Shown: positions 24,813 through 32,843 of the stretch, piece after piece | Layout: every line of letters starts with the position of its first letter | Position numbering within the stretch: the stretch's first letter is position 1 | Notes under the pieces: model-generated | Database searches by the model: none | What the model was told of the DNA's origin: nothing | Seen by the model: the letters and a program-made list of their open reading frames with translations, nothing else | Program-made: the position numbers and the translations under genes | NCBI RefSeq assembly: GCF_022788715.1 | Contig: NZ_CP085167.1 | Location: 617,001 to 681,000 of the forward strand | Source of the DNA: Sulfitobacter sp. DSM 110093 | GTDB taxonomy: Bacteria; Pseudomonadota; Alphaproteobacteria; Rhodobacterales; Rhodobacteraceae | DNA: 64,000 nt | Direction of reading: 5' to 3'

Positions 24813-27422
24813 TTAGTTGTCGACCCTTACGGTGAACTCTACCCGGGCAAAGCCGCCGGGAAGGATCGTACCATGCGCGCTCGACACGTTTGTCGAGGTG
24901 ATGGTTGCCGTGCTGGCCACCGGGAATAGGCTTTCAGAGCAGGCGCCGCCACAGTCAGTTACTGTAGTATAGGCAGGGGCCGCATCCGAGATGTTCACGT
25001 CGTCCGCCGGAGAAGCCCCGGTGTTTTCGGCTTCGACCATGTAGCGGATGCACTGGCCGGGCTCGACATCAAGGCGCGTCTTGGTGAAGGTGCCCGCGGT
25101 TCCGTCGCATTGAGCGTCGATATACTGGTACTTGCTCAGCGTGACATCGCCCGAGATGATGACCACGCGGTCTTCGACGGCGTTGTTGGTCAGGTCAATG
25201 TCGGTCCCGTTCAGCGTGTCTCCGATGGTGATCGTACCGATCTCGGACACACCTTGGGTTGCTGTAGATGGGGTCTGCACACGGTAGATCAGCGAAATGC
25301 TATCACCGGGGGCCAGCCCACCTACACCCAGATCATCGAAGTCATCGATGACCGGCTCGTTTGGATCAATAACGCCATTGCCGTCTTGGTCCCAGAAGAT
25401 CGCGCCGGAGAAGTTCGTCAGGCCCCCTGCAGTGATCGTCCCTTCGGTGATGGCCACGTTACCTTCGTTCGAGATCGTGTGAAGGATGTCCACAATACCA
25501 CCGGGCGAAGCCTGCGCGCTTTGATCGTCGATGATCTTTACATCGTAGATTTCGTTGACCGACACTTGGTTAACGATGCGGTCACCCTGTCCCGAGACAG
25601 AAGAGACAACCGCGATGTCGATTAAGGTGTCGCCGGGCAGGGCATCATCTGTCGGCGTGATCACCGCGCGGATGGACTGCGAAGCCCCTGCCGGGATGGT
25701 GCCAGTGTTGGACACAACCGAGCCATCGGGCAGTTGGAACTCAACGGTCCAGCCTGGGGGCAATGCTTGGTCCAGCGATAGGTTGAAGCTGTCCGAGACG
25801 GGGCCGTTGTTTTCGACCAGCATCTCAAAGATGACGGGTTCGCCGGGGTCTGTCGCTTCTGTCACCCACGGGTTGCCACCGTTTGTCGGCGCGGCTCCGT
25901 CACCTTCGGAACCAGCAACGTCGTTTTCAAGGTCGACCGAAGCGGCGAGCACCGCACCTGAGAATTCAGCTGTCGACACGTCAGAGACGCCCGAGTTGTC
26001 CGAAGTGGTGGTGATCGTCGCGGTGTAGTTGGTGGTGGCGGTTGCTGTGACATTTGTTGGCAATGTGGCGATCAACGTCACTTTGGCACTGTCACCAATG
26101 CCGAGCGGACCGACAGAGCTTACCACAGGTGTGACACCGTCAGCCCCGACAAAGCGGAAGGTGGTGCCTTGCGGGAAGTCCACATTGGCCACATCAAGCT
26201 GCAGGCTGTCCGGGCTGTTGGAAAGGTTGGTCAGCACAAATTCCTGGCGGATCACGCCGCCCTGAAAGACATCGCCGGTTTCGGTGACAACATCGTTGTT
26301 GGCCGCGTCATCATCGGTTGCCGATGCGATCGCCGCGTTCGCAGTACCGTTGGCGTTAATCGCCGTGTCGGCGATCGCCACCGCATATTGGTTGTCCACG
26401 ATGATAGAGGCGGTGTTCGACGGCGGAAAGGCTGTGCCGTCTACGTCTTGGGTTGCCACGTTGGTAATGAGACCCGCATTCGCGGTGTCGGCGATCACGG
26501 CGCGGAATGTCACCTCGCCCGAACGGCCAGAGCCTACCGAAGAGATCAAGAAGTTGACGTTCTGGCCATCATCATAGTCCCAAGCCATCGTCTCACCAGA
26601 GCCGTTCGTGGCATCGACGACGGTGGAGCCGTTGTCATCGTTCAGGGGCACTGCAGAGTCAGACCAGCGGGCCGAGCCGGGCACATAGGTCAAGCGACCA
26701 TCAAGAACATCCTGCACGGAGTAGCTGTTGGCTGCGGCCAGACCGGTGCTGGAATAGGTTAAGGTGATGGTCACTTCGTCGCCAGCGTCGATGATGTTGG
26801 GGTTCCCGCCCGAGGCCGGGTCCGCCGTCATAGATTTAACAAGTTCGACGATTGCGTCGTTGGAGATTGTCAGCGTGTCTGTGTTGGTGATGAGCACTGT
26901 GCCATCGAGATTGGAAGTCGCTGTGACGGTGATCGTGTCAGAGCCGGAAGCCGTAGATGGGGCCGTGGCTTCGATCACGACGCCGAACTGCTCGCCCGGG
27001 GCCAGGGTCGGTGTTTCAGACAGCGGAGTGGCGCTATCTGCCACGCCGTCCATGTTGGCGTCTGGGTAGAAGACCAACGGTTGCAAATTGAGCGTACCAC
27101 TGTTGTTTTCCGCCGCTTCCAGCAAGAACGCATCTGCGCCGTTACCATCGTTAGTGATGATGTGAGGCAAGAAAGCCTTACCGCCGGGGGCGATGGTTTC
27201 AGTGTTGTCGGAGGTCATAGACACGCCAGCAACCTGCTGAACGATCGTCTCAACTGTGTTGGAGGTTACCGTGATCGTATCGCCAGCACCATTGGTATAG
27301 GTCGCGACAGCTTGGTTGCCGATCACCGAGCCCGCTTCGGGGGCCGCGAAAACAACGGTGCCAATCACAGAAGTCAATGCGATAGCGCTGACAGAGCGCA
27401 AGAAGGTTGTTTGGTATTTCAC
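24813..27422 (-). CDS. Exported DUF11-repeat surface protein
   Basis: 869 aa with signal peptide (cleavage near VVFAAPEAG). The rest is beta-rich, Asp/Thr/Asn-rich and Cys-poor, with repeated DUF11/CARDB-like units: NQAVATYTNGAGDTITVTSN, LVKSMTADPASGGNPNIIDAGDEVTITLTYSSTG-type openings, FEMLVENNGPVSDSFNLSL and YMVEAENTGASPADDVNISD. DNA- and glycan-independent adhesin or surface-layer-type proteins have this design; no catalytic motif is seen. No anchor is visible, so it may attach to the giant barrel protein encoded next. Second gene of a three-gene operon. Confidence 0.82.
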   Translation of the reverse strand: MKYQTTFLRSVSAIALTSVIGTVVFAAPEAGSVIGNQAVATYTNGAGDTITVTSNTVETIVQQVAGVSMTSDNTETIAPGGKAFLPHIITNDGNGADAFLLEAAENNSGTLNLQPLVFYPDANMDGVADSATPLSETPTLAPGEQFGVVIEATAPSTASGSDTITVTATSNLDGTVLITNTDTLTISNDAIVELVKSMTADPASGGNPNIIDAGDEVTITLTYSSTGLAAANSYSVQDVLDGRLTYVPGSARWSDSAVPLNDDNGSTVVDATNGSGETMAWDYDDGQNVNFLISSVGSGRSGEVTFRAVIADTANAGLITNVATQDVDGTAFPPSNTASIIVDNQYAVAIADTAINANGTANAAIASATDDDAANNDVVTETGDVFQGGVIRQEFVLTNLSNSPDSLQLDVANVDFPQGTTFRFVGADGVTPVVSSVGPLGIGDSAKVTLIATLPTNVTATATTNYTATITTTSDNSGVSDVSTAEFSGAVLAASVDLENDVAGSEGDGAAPTNGGNPWVTEATDPGEPVIFEMLVENNGPVSDSFNLSLDQALPPGWTVEFQLPDGSVVSNTGTIPAGASQSIRAVITPTDDALPGDTLIDIAVVSSVSGQGDRIVNQVSVNEIYDVKIIDDQSAQASPGGIVDILHTISNEGNVAITEGTITAGGLTNFSGAIFWDQDGNGVIDPNEPVIDDFDDLGVGGLAPGDSISLIYRVQTPSTATQGVSEIGTITIGDTLNGTDIDLTNNAVEDRVVIISGDVTLSKYQYIDAQCDGTAGTFTKTRLDVEPGQCIRYMVEAENTGASPADDVNISDAAPAYTTVTDCGGACSESLFPVASTATITSTNVSSAHGTILPGGFARVEFTVRVDN

Positions 27423-27468
27423 GTTAATATTCCTAGTTCTATGGAGGTTGGAGAGAGAGGCGCCGGGG

Positions 27469-27981
27469 TTAGTTCAGGCGCACGCGGTAGCTGTTGAAGG
27501 CAGAGCCGCCTGCTTCGAGCGGTTCCGACAGGGTCCAGCGCACAGCGGCGACGGCTTCTTCGGGGAGCGGCTCTTCGGTCATGTTGCCTTCGGCATCGAC
27601 GACCTTGCGGGTGGCGGGAACGGTCGACCATTCCAGCCCTTCCTGCTCTGGATCCATCTCGGCCTGGACTTCAAACACGGCGGCGACCGAGGTCACTTCG
27701 GACCCGAGCGCGAGAGAGACGCCATCTGGGACCGGTGCGGCAATGACGAGACCTTCCATCGCGCCGTCGGTCATGTTCTCGTGACGCAGCTCATAGGAGA
27801 TCACTTCGCCCGGGCGGATGGTTTCGCGCTCAACGAGAACCTCTTCACCCTCGGCGTTGGTTTCTACCACGCGGAAGGAAAATTCGCTCGACAGTGCGTC
27901 CGCGGCGGCGGCGAAGCCAACGATGGACAAGGCCGTACTGGCAATGAGTGTTTTGGATAGCTGGGAGATTTGGATACGCAT
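27469..27981 (-). CDS. Small exported DUF11-like protein
   Basis: 170 aa with signal peptide (cleavage near FAAAADA). A single DUF11-like unit: FRVVETNAEGEEVLVERET, IRPGEVISYELRHENMTDGA and APVPDGVSLALGSEV, ending AFNSYRVRLN. First gene of the operon, 46 bp before the 869-aa gene. It may be a subunit of the same surface structure. The CTATCC element lies 147 bp upstream of its start. Confidence 0.8.
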   Translation of the reverse strand: MRIQISQLSKTLIASTALSIVGFAAAADALSSEFSFRVVETNAEGEEVLVERETIRPGEVISYELRHENMTDGAMEGLVIAAPVPDGVSLALGSEVTSVAAVFEVQAEMDPEQEGLEWSTVPATRKVVDAEGNMTEEPLPEEAVAAVRWTLSEPLEAGGSAFNSYRVRLN

Positions 27982-28127
27982 CTAATAGTTCCCTTGTTGA
28001 CCGGTGAAGCGCCGGCAGTTGCAATGAACGGACACGCCCATTGCGTTGTCCTGTTCTGATCTTCGGGGAAACGGATACCGAGATCATCTGAGCGAACGGT
28101 TAATGCGCTGAGCCTGCGGTCAGGCGT

Positions 28128-28143
28128 TTATTCGAAAGGATAG
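28128..28143 (-). promoter_or_regulatory. CTATCC element, copy D (upstream of DUF11 operon)
   Basis: Minus strand reads CTATCC-TTTC-GAATAA, 147 bp before the 170-aa gene. On the plus strand GATAGG (28140-28145) is followed by an inverted CCTATC, so a second half-site overlaps. Confidence 0.55.
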
Positions 28144-28272
28144 GAGGGCCTATCAAGTCGCGCTGCGGGCTATCAATTGGCGCGGTGATGAGGCACGAAG
28201 ATGGTTAATTTCGAAGGGAAAAATGGCGCCCGCGAATCTTTAATTCGCTGGCCAGGGCCATAAAGCTAACGC

Positions 28273-28296
28273 AAAAACGCCCGCGCAAGGCGGGCG
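28273..28296 (-). terminator. Rho-independent terminator of the response regulator gene
   Basis: Minus strand: CGCCCGC, loop CTTGC, GCGGGCG, then TTTTT. Perfect 7-bp GC stem about 93 bp after the response regulator stop. Confidence 0.85.
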
Positions 28297-28388
28297 ATCA
28301 AGGTTTACAAAGGCGGCGTAGACTGAGGCGGGTTACGCCACGCTTTCGCTACAAACGCAGAGGGGGGGGCAAGCGTGAAAACGCAGCT

Positions 28389-29009
28389 TCAGACGAAGCC
28401 AGCGTCACGTGCAAGAATCGCAGCATCCGTGCGATTCTTTGCATCCAATTTGCGACAAAGTGTTTTGACATGCAGTTTTATCGTTACTTCCTGCAGATCG
28501 AGGTCGCGCGCGATCTCTTTGTTAGACTGGGCAGTCATCAATCCGCGCAGCACTTGGCGCTCGCGTTCTGACAGGGCTTTCTCAAAATCGGTCTCTTCGG
28601 GGTTATCTTTGCCCGACATGAATGAGACCGGGGCATAGGTTTCCCCCGCGGCCATAAAGCGAACCGCGTTGACCAGTGATTTCGCGGGTAATGTTTTTGG
28701 CAGGAAGCCAATAGCCCCCATTTCCAGTGCTTGTTCTGCAATTAGTCTGGTCGCCGTGCCAGAGATCAGCCCGACGGGGCGGCCTTCATTTATATCAAGT
28801 ACGGTCTGCAGACCTTGCAGGCCTTTCATGCCGGGCATAGTATAATCAAGCAGCACCAAATCGTAGGGTGGTTGGGTTTTGATCTTGTCCAGTGCGCCTG
28901 CCAGAACGCTTGCCGCTTCGGTGACGGTTGCACCATCTGCATCAAGAAACATAGCGATGGTCTCTCGGACCATGTCGTGATCATCGGCAATTAAAATACG
29001 CAAAGACAT
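28389..29009 (-). CDS. NarL/FixJ-family response regulator
   Basis: 206 aa. Receiver with acidic pair D9-D10, phosphoacceptor Asp55 (LVLLDYTMPGMKG) and the conserved Lys in FLPKTL. C-terminal LuxR-type HTH (about 143-200): LSERERQVLRGLM, SNKEIARDL and TIKLHVKTLCRKL. Monocistronic, with its own terminator, and divergent from the molybdopterin-domain/hybrid-kinase pair. It is a natural partner for that kinase and a candidate binder of the CTATCC element, since NarL-type regulators bind short inverted repeats (inference). Confidence 0.92.
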   Translation of the reverse strand: MSLRILIADDHDMVRETIAMFLDADGATVTEAASVLAGALDKIKTQPPYDLVLLDYTMPGMKGLQGLQTVLDINEGRPVGLISGTATRLIAEQALEMGAIGFLPKTLPAKSLVNAVRFMAAGETYAPVSFMSGKDNPEETDFEKALSERERQVLRGLMTAQSNKEIARDLDLQEVTIKLHVKTLCRKLDAKNRTDAAILARDAGFV

Positions 29010-29119
29010 AATAGTTCTCCTGAAGCCTAACGTGGCCGGGGTACTCCTATTGGTAGAGGGTGCCTCTTTGGAAAGAAAGATAAAAGCCCGGAGTGAAAAG
29101 GTCGCAAAGGCACGTGTAC

Positions 29120-29135
29120 CTATCCTTTGGTATAG
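29120..29135 (+). promoter_or_regulatory. CTATCC element, copy A (response regulator / kinase intergenic region)
   Basis: CTATCC-TTTG-GTATAG, preceded by TGTAC. It lies in the 206-bp gap between the divergent response regulator and the periplasmic protein gene, 80 bp before the latter, so it could act on both. Confidence 0.55.
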
Positions 29136-29215
29136 TAGGGATGCACTCTTGCGCCTTCGCGCCTTCCTTTCGGGCAGGGTATGTCAGGTCATAACGCTAG
29201 ATAAGGAAACTAGAC

Positions 29216-29698
29216 ATGATCGTTCAAACTCTCGCCAAGACCATCGCCGCTGCCGCACTCACAATCGGCCTTGCCTCTGCGGTGGTCGCCCAAAACGAAG
29301 AAGCAGTGCTTAATGTGACGTTGGCCGAAGAAACCCACAGCTTTACGCTATCAGACCTTAAGTCGATGCCGGTCTCTCGCTTTGAGACGACAACCATCTG
29401 GACCGATGGCGCGCAGGCGTTTGAAGGCGTCTCTCTTAAACACCTGTTTGAGACCTTGAACGTCGATGAGGGAACGATCACCGCAACGGCTATCAATGAC
29501 TACGCCGTGGAAATCCCGATGTCCGACGCCGTCGAGGATGGCCCGATCATCGCCTACCACACCAACGGTGAAGAAATGTCGCGCCGTGATAAAGGGCCGC
29601 TCTGGGTTGTTTACCCTTATGACAACGACATCGCCTACCAGACTGAACTGGTCTACAGCCGATCGATCTGGCAGCTTGATCGAATTAGTGTCGAGTAG
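29216..29698 (+). CDS. Periplasmic molybdopterin-domain-like protein (COG3915-type)
   Basis: 160 aa with signal peptide (cleavage near AVVAQNE). The mature part resembles the small version of the oxidoreductase molybdopterin-binding fold: LSDLKSMPVSRFETTTIW, FEGVSLKHLFETL, VEIPMSDAVEDGPIIAYH, MSRRDKGPLWVVYPYD and WQLDRISVE. It lacks the conserved Cys that ligates Mo in sulfite oxidase-type enzymes, so a sensing or ligand-binding role is more likely than catalysis. It ends 6 bp before a hybrid kinase with a periplasmic sensor region, so it may be that kinase's periplasmic accessory protein. Confidence 0.75.
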   Translation: MIVQTLAKTIAAAALTIGLASAVVAQNEEAVLNVTLAEETHSFTLSDLKSMPVSRFETTTIWTDGAQAFEGVSLKHLFETLNVDEGTITATAINDYAVEIPMSDAVEDGPIIAYHTNGEEMSRRDKGPLWVVYPYDNDIAYQTELVYSRSIWQLDRISVE

Positions 29699-29704
29699 CT
29701 GAAA

Positions 29705-32311
29705 ATGGTTCAGAGGGCCCAGATGAACGACGCAGGAAGAGTTGGGCCAACAGGCGCCAGAAGCCGGCAGGTTCTGATGCTCATCCTTGTTGTAGGGATG
29801 AGTATCGCCGCCTATCTGGCCTATAACATCTGGGATCGGATTCGGGCTCTCGATAGTGCGCAGCAGGATCACGCCGAATGGGTTTTTACCCAAATTGAGA
29901 TTGAGTTTCTCAAGACAGACCGTGCTTTGGCCGAGGCACAATCCGCCACGCCCGAAGCGCTGGATGAGCTTCGCAAACGGTTCGACATCTTCTACAGCCG
30001 CGTTCTTTTGGCCGAGCGGGTACGCAACAATGCCGAGGCCAAGCCGCAGATCCGCGAGTTGCGGGTTCTACTCGATAGTTTCTTGCCGACGATTGATGGC
30101 ACGGATGCCGAACTGGCCGCCGCGCTGGGCGATATTGACGGGATGCTGCGCGCAGTAGAAGATATCCCGCGCGAAATCGCTTTGGCTTCCATCGCGATCG
30201 CCAGTGAAATATCCCAAAACGAACGCCATGAAATTGTGCGCCTGATCGAAGTGATGGCGGCGATTGTATTGATCGTTACCTTGGCATTGGTCGGCGCTGT
30301 TTATCGCCTGTCGCGGCAGGCCAGCCGATTAAACAGCACGTCGCAGATGGTCGAAGAAAACCACCTCCGCCTTGCCACGACACTCCAAGCCTCTCTGGAT
30401 GCTATCGTGGTCATCAACGCGCAGGGAGAGATCGAAGATTTCAATGGGTCAGCTGAAGAGATATTTGGGATCACCCATGAGGCGGCGAAGGGCAGTGACT
30501 ATATCAGCCTGCTGATTCCCCCTGCTGACCGCATGGCGCACCGCGAACGTCTTATGAAATTCCACCAAACCGGTGAAACAGAGGTGGCCGATAAGGGCCG
30601 ACGCGAATTCGAGATGATCGACCAAGAGGGTCGCATTTTCCCGGTAGAGATGTCCGTCTCGCAATCGCCGTCGGCGCAGGGGTCGCTTTTCATCGCTTAT
30701 ATCCGTGACATCACCGAAAAGCGCCTGCGCGAAGCCGAAATCATCGCCGCACGTGATGAGGCCTTGGACGCCTATCAAGAAAAATCACGTTTCTTCGCCA
30801 TGATGAGCCATGAGATGCGCACCCCGCTCAATGGTGTGATCTCTGCTTTGCAATTGTTGCTGGATGATAGGCTCGATGATGAGCAGAAACGCTATCTTGA
30901 TGCAGCAATGACCTCGGGGGAAATTCTGCTGGGGCATATTAATGACGTGCTAGCGATTGAGCGCAGCGAGGCGGGGACTTATGAACAGGTGCGGCAGGCC
31001 TGCGATATGACCGCGCTGATGACGGGGATCATCAACACGATGGAGCCTCTGGCCGAAGCTGGTGGCACCCAACTGCATCTTGATCTGACACAGTTGGACG
31101 ACAAATCCATCGTTACCGATCCTCGGGCGATCCAGCAGGTGCTGGTCAATCTATTAAGCAACGCGATCAAGTTCAGCCCCGGCGGCGATGTGACCCTTAG
31201 AGGCTGGTTTGCCAAAGCAGATGCGGGGGAGGAGTTTCACCTGCAGGTCGCAGATAACGGTTCTGGCATTCCGGCCAGTGATATTGACCGTATCTTCGAA
31301 GATTTCGTTTCGCTCGACAGCCGGTATGAGCGCCGAACCGGGGGCACCGGGTTGGGGCTTGGGATCGTGCGCCGTTTGGTCAAACGGCTGGGCGGCGAGA
31401 TCACCTGCGAGTCCACGGTGGGGGAGGGGACAAGCTTCACGCTGCGCCTGCCGGTGGAACTCGCTGTGATGATAGAGACCTGCTGTGATGAGACGCCTGA
31501 TGTGCATAACAAACGTGTTGAGCAGACCCCAGCACAACGGCTGAACCTGTTGTTGGTGGATGATAATGAGATCAACCGCGAGCTTATCAAAGCGATGCTT
31601 GAGCGGATCGGCCATGATGTCACCCTTGCGACCGGGGGGCGCGAAGCGATTGATATCGCGGAAGGCGCAACTTTCGACGCGATTTTGATGGATATCTCCA
31701 TGCCAGAGGTGAATGGTATTCAGGCGACAAAGGCAATTCTATCCGGCAGTGGCCCTAACCATGCGACGCCGATTATTGCCGTAACGGCCCATGCCATGCC
31801 CAAAGAGCGCGAGGAGTTTAGTGCAGTCGGCATGTCGGGTTTCTTGCAAAAACCCTTGGATATGAAAGTATTGCGCGCTGAATTGCGAGAGGTTCAGGTG
31901 CGCACGGCTTTGCCTGAAGAGGCGTTGCGAAAACAGGCGGAAAATGCGCCGACACCGGTTCAGGGAAAACCCGCGAAACGTCCTTTGTTGAACGACCAAC
32001 AGATGTTGGATTTGATCGACCTGCTGGGCGAAGAGAAACTGCGCGAACGTGTTCAAAAACTGTCCGATCAGGTCGCGGATGATCTGCCAGCCCTGATGGC
32101 GGCCGACGCCTTGCCTAATCTACAGGCGCGTGCCCACGCCATGGCCGGGATGTGCGGCATGCTCGGGGCGGATCGGCTGCATGGGTTGCTCAAAGAGATC
32201 GAGACCGCATGCAAAACCGACAGGCACGAAGAGGCACGCGGCCTATGCAATGCTTTGCCGGATACGTGGAACGCCACGAAGGCGGCGATGCAGGCGCGGG
32301 TTGGCTTCTGA
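29705..32311 (+). CDS. Membrane hybrid histidine kinase with PAS, receiver and HPt
   Basis: 868 aa (alternative ATG at 29723). Two membrane helices (about 20-40 and 185-205) flank a helical periplasmic domain. Then a PAS domain (about 220-345; DAIVVINAQGEIEDFNGSAE), HisKA with His369 (FFAMMSHEMRTPLNG), HATPase (NLLSNAIKFS, GTGLGLGIVRRL), receiver with Asp663 (DAILMDISMPEVNG) and HPt with His811 (ARAHAMAGMCGMLG). A BarA/TorS-like phosphorelay that would need an external receiver; the divergent NarL-type regulator is the nearest. Translationally close to the upstream periplasmic protein. Confidence 0.93.
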   Translation: MVQRAQMNDAGRVGPTGARSRQVLMLILVVGMSIAAYLAYNIWDRIRALDSAQQDHAEWVFTQIEIEFLKTDRALAEAQSATPEALDELRKRFDIFYSRVLLAERVRNNAEAKPQIRELRVLLDSFLPTIDGTDAELAAALGDIDGMLRAVEDIPREIALASIAIASEISQNERHEIVRLIEVMAAIVLIVTLALVGAVYRLSRQASRLNSTSQMVEENHLRLATTLQASLDAIVVINAQGEIEDFNGSAEEIFGITHEAAKGSDYISLLIPPADRMAHRERLMKFHQTGETEVADKGRREFEMIDQEGRIFPVEMSVSQSPSAQGSLFIAYIRDITEKRLREAEIIAARDEALDAYQEKSRFFAMMSHEMRTPLNGVISALQLLLDDRLDDEQKRYLDAAMTSGEILLGHINDVLAIERSEAGTYEQVRQACDMTALMTGIINTMEPLAEAGGTQLHLDLTQLDDKSIVTDPRAIQQVLVNLLSNAIKFSPGGDVTLRGWFAKADAGEEFHLQVADNGSGIPASDIDRIFEDFVSLDSRYERRTGGTGLGLGIVRRLVKRLGGEITCESTVGEGTSFTLRLPVELAVMIETCCDETPDVHNKRVEQTPAQRLNLLLVDDNEINRELIKAMLERIGHDVTLATGGREAIDIAEGATFDAILMDISMPEVNGIQATKAILSGSGPNHATPIIAVTAHAMPKEREEFSAVGMSGFLQKPLDMKVLRAELREVQVRTALPEEALRKQAENAPTPVQGKPAKRPLLNDQQMLDLIDLLGEEKLRERVQKLSDQVADDLPALMAADALPNLQARAHAMAGMCGMLGADRLHGLLKEIETACKTDRHEEARGLCNALPDTWNATKAAMQARVGF

Positions 32312-32341
32312 GAACGGGAAGCAGTCCAAGAGGATTGTAAC

Positions 32342-32357
32342 CTATCCTTAAGGCTAG
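32342..32357 (+). promoter_or_regulatory. CTATCC element, copy B (best palindrome)
   Basis: CTATCC-TTAA-GGCTAG, one base short of a perfect 16-bp inverted repeat, preceded by GTAAC. It is 31 bp after the hybrid kinase stop and upstream of the candidate small RNA, not directly before a protein gene. Confidence 0.55.
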
Positions 32358-32364
32358 CCCGATT

Positions 32365-32495
32365 ATACCCCCGCTGAGATGCAACAGCGCGCGGCACGGA
32401 TTATGTTGAAATGTACCCGCCAATCGATGGGTCTGCATGAAGGCATCGTTGACCCGTTCAATGACCGCTCCCCCAAGCTGACAGTCGGCTTTTTT
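32365..32495 (+). ncRNA. Candidate small RNA between regulatory element and terminator
   Basis: Element B is followed, about 130 bp later, by a rho-independent terminator at 32475-32495, with no convincing ORF between. That layout (regulated promoter, short non-coding body, terminator) suits a small RNA of roughly 110-130 nt. The 5' end given is an estimate. Alternatively the hairpin simply ends the hybrid-kinase transcript. Confidence 0.35.
32475..32495 (+). terminator. Rho-independent terminator
   Basis: AAGCTGA, loop CAG, TCGGCTT, then TTTT. Seven-pair stem (one G-T pair). Ends either the kinase operon or the candidate small RNA. Confidence 0.7.
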
Positions 32496-32679
32496 CGACC
32501 GATCTGTCTGAAAAATGCTTCGGCGCGCGGGCCTTCTCAGGAGCTGCTACCCGTTCCCCTACCCCAGGGAGCGGCTCCTTGATTGTCTTGCAGCGATGCG
32601 CCCCTCCGGCTTTCTCCATCCCTCCCCTTGGGGGAAGGCCGGGGGGCGCATTCGACGGGGGTTTGTCAGGGATCTTCAC

Positions 32680-32695
32680 CTATCCTCAAGTATAT
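32680..32695 (+). promoter_or_regulatory. CTATCC element, copy C (upstream of the 1701-aa gene)
   Basis: CTATCC-TCAA-GTATAT, preceded by TTCAC; a further CTATCC half-site lies 20 bp on at 32700-32705. It is 149 bp before the chosen start of the surface protein gene. Confidence 0.55.
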
Positions 32696-32843
32696 CGCGC
32701 TATCCACTGGGCCGTTGGGTTTGATCGAATGGACCTTCGCCTCGGGGGCGAAACTTCGCGATAAAGGTAGGGAAAATTAAGCTCGTAACATCGTTTGGGT
32801 GCCTGTTTCTGCGGATTCAATGGCCGGGACCGAAAGGTATATT

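Larger units (their letters stand above)
27982..28388. other. 407-bp promoter region of the DUF11 operon
   Basis: No ORF of interest. It contains the terminator of the upstream response regulator (28273-28296), the CTATCC element (28128-28143), and further CTATC copies in the plus orientation at about 28150 and 28170 (CTATCAAG and CTATCAAT), so the region may bind several regulator dimers. Confidence 0.6.
32312..32843. other. 530-bp intergenic region with two CTATCC elements
   Basis: No convincing protein gene. Contains element B (32342), a terminator-like hairpin (32475-32495), a GC-rich stretch with repeated GGAG/GGGG runs (about 32560-32670) and element C (32680). A 67-codon ORF at 32379 has no recognisable motif or ribosome site. 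Confidence 0.6.

Noticed and set aside
32379..32582. 67-codon ORF after element B
   Set aside because: No ribosome site or motif, and it runs across a rho-independent terminator.
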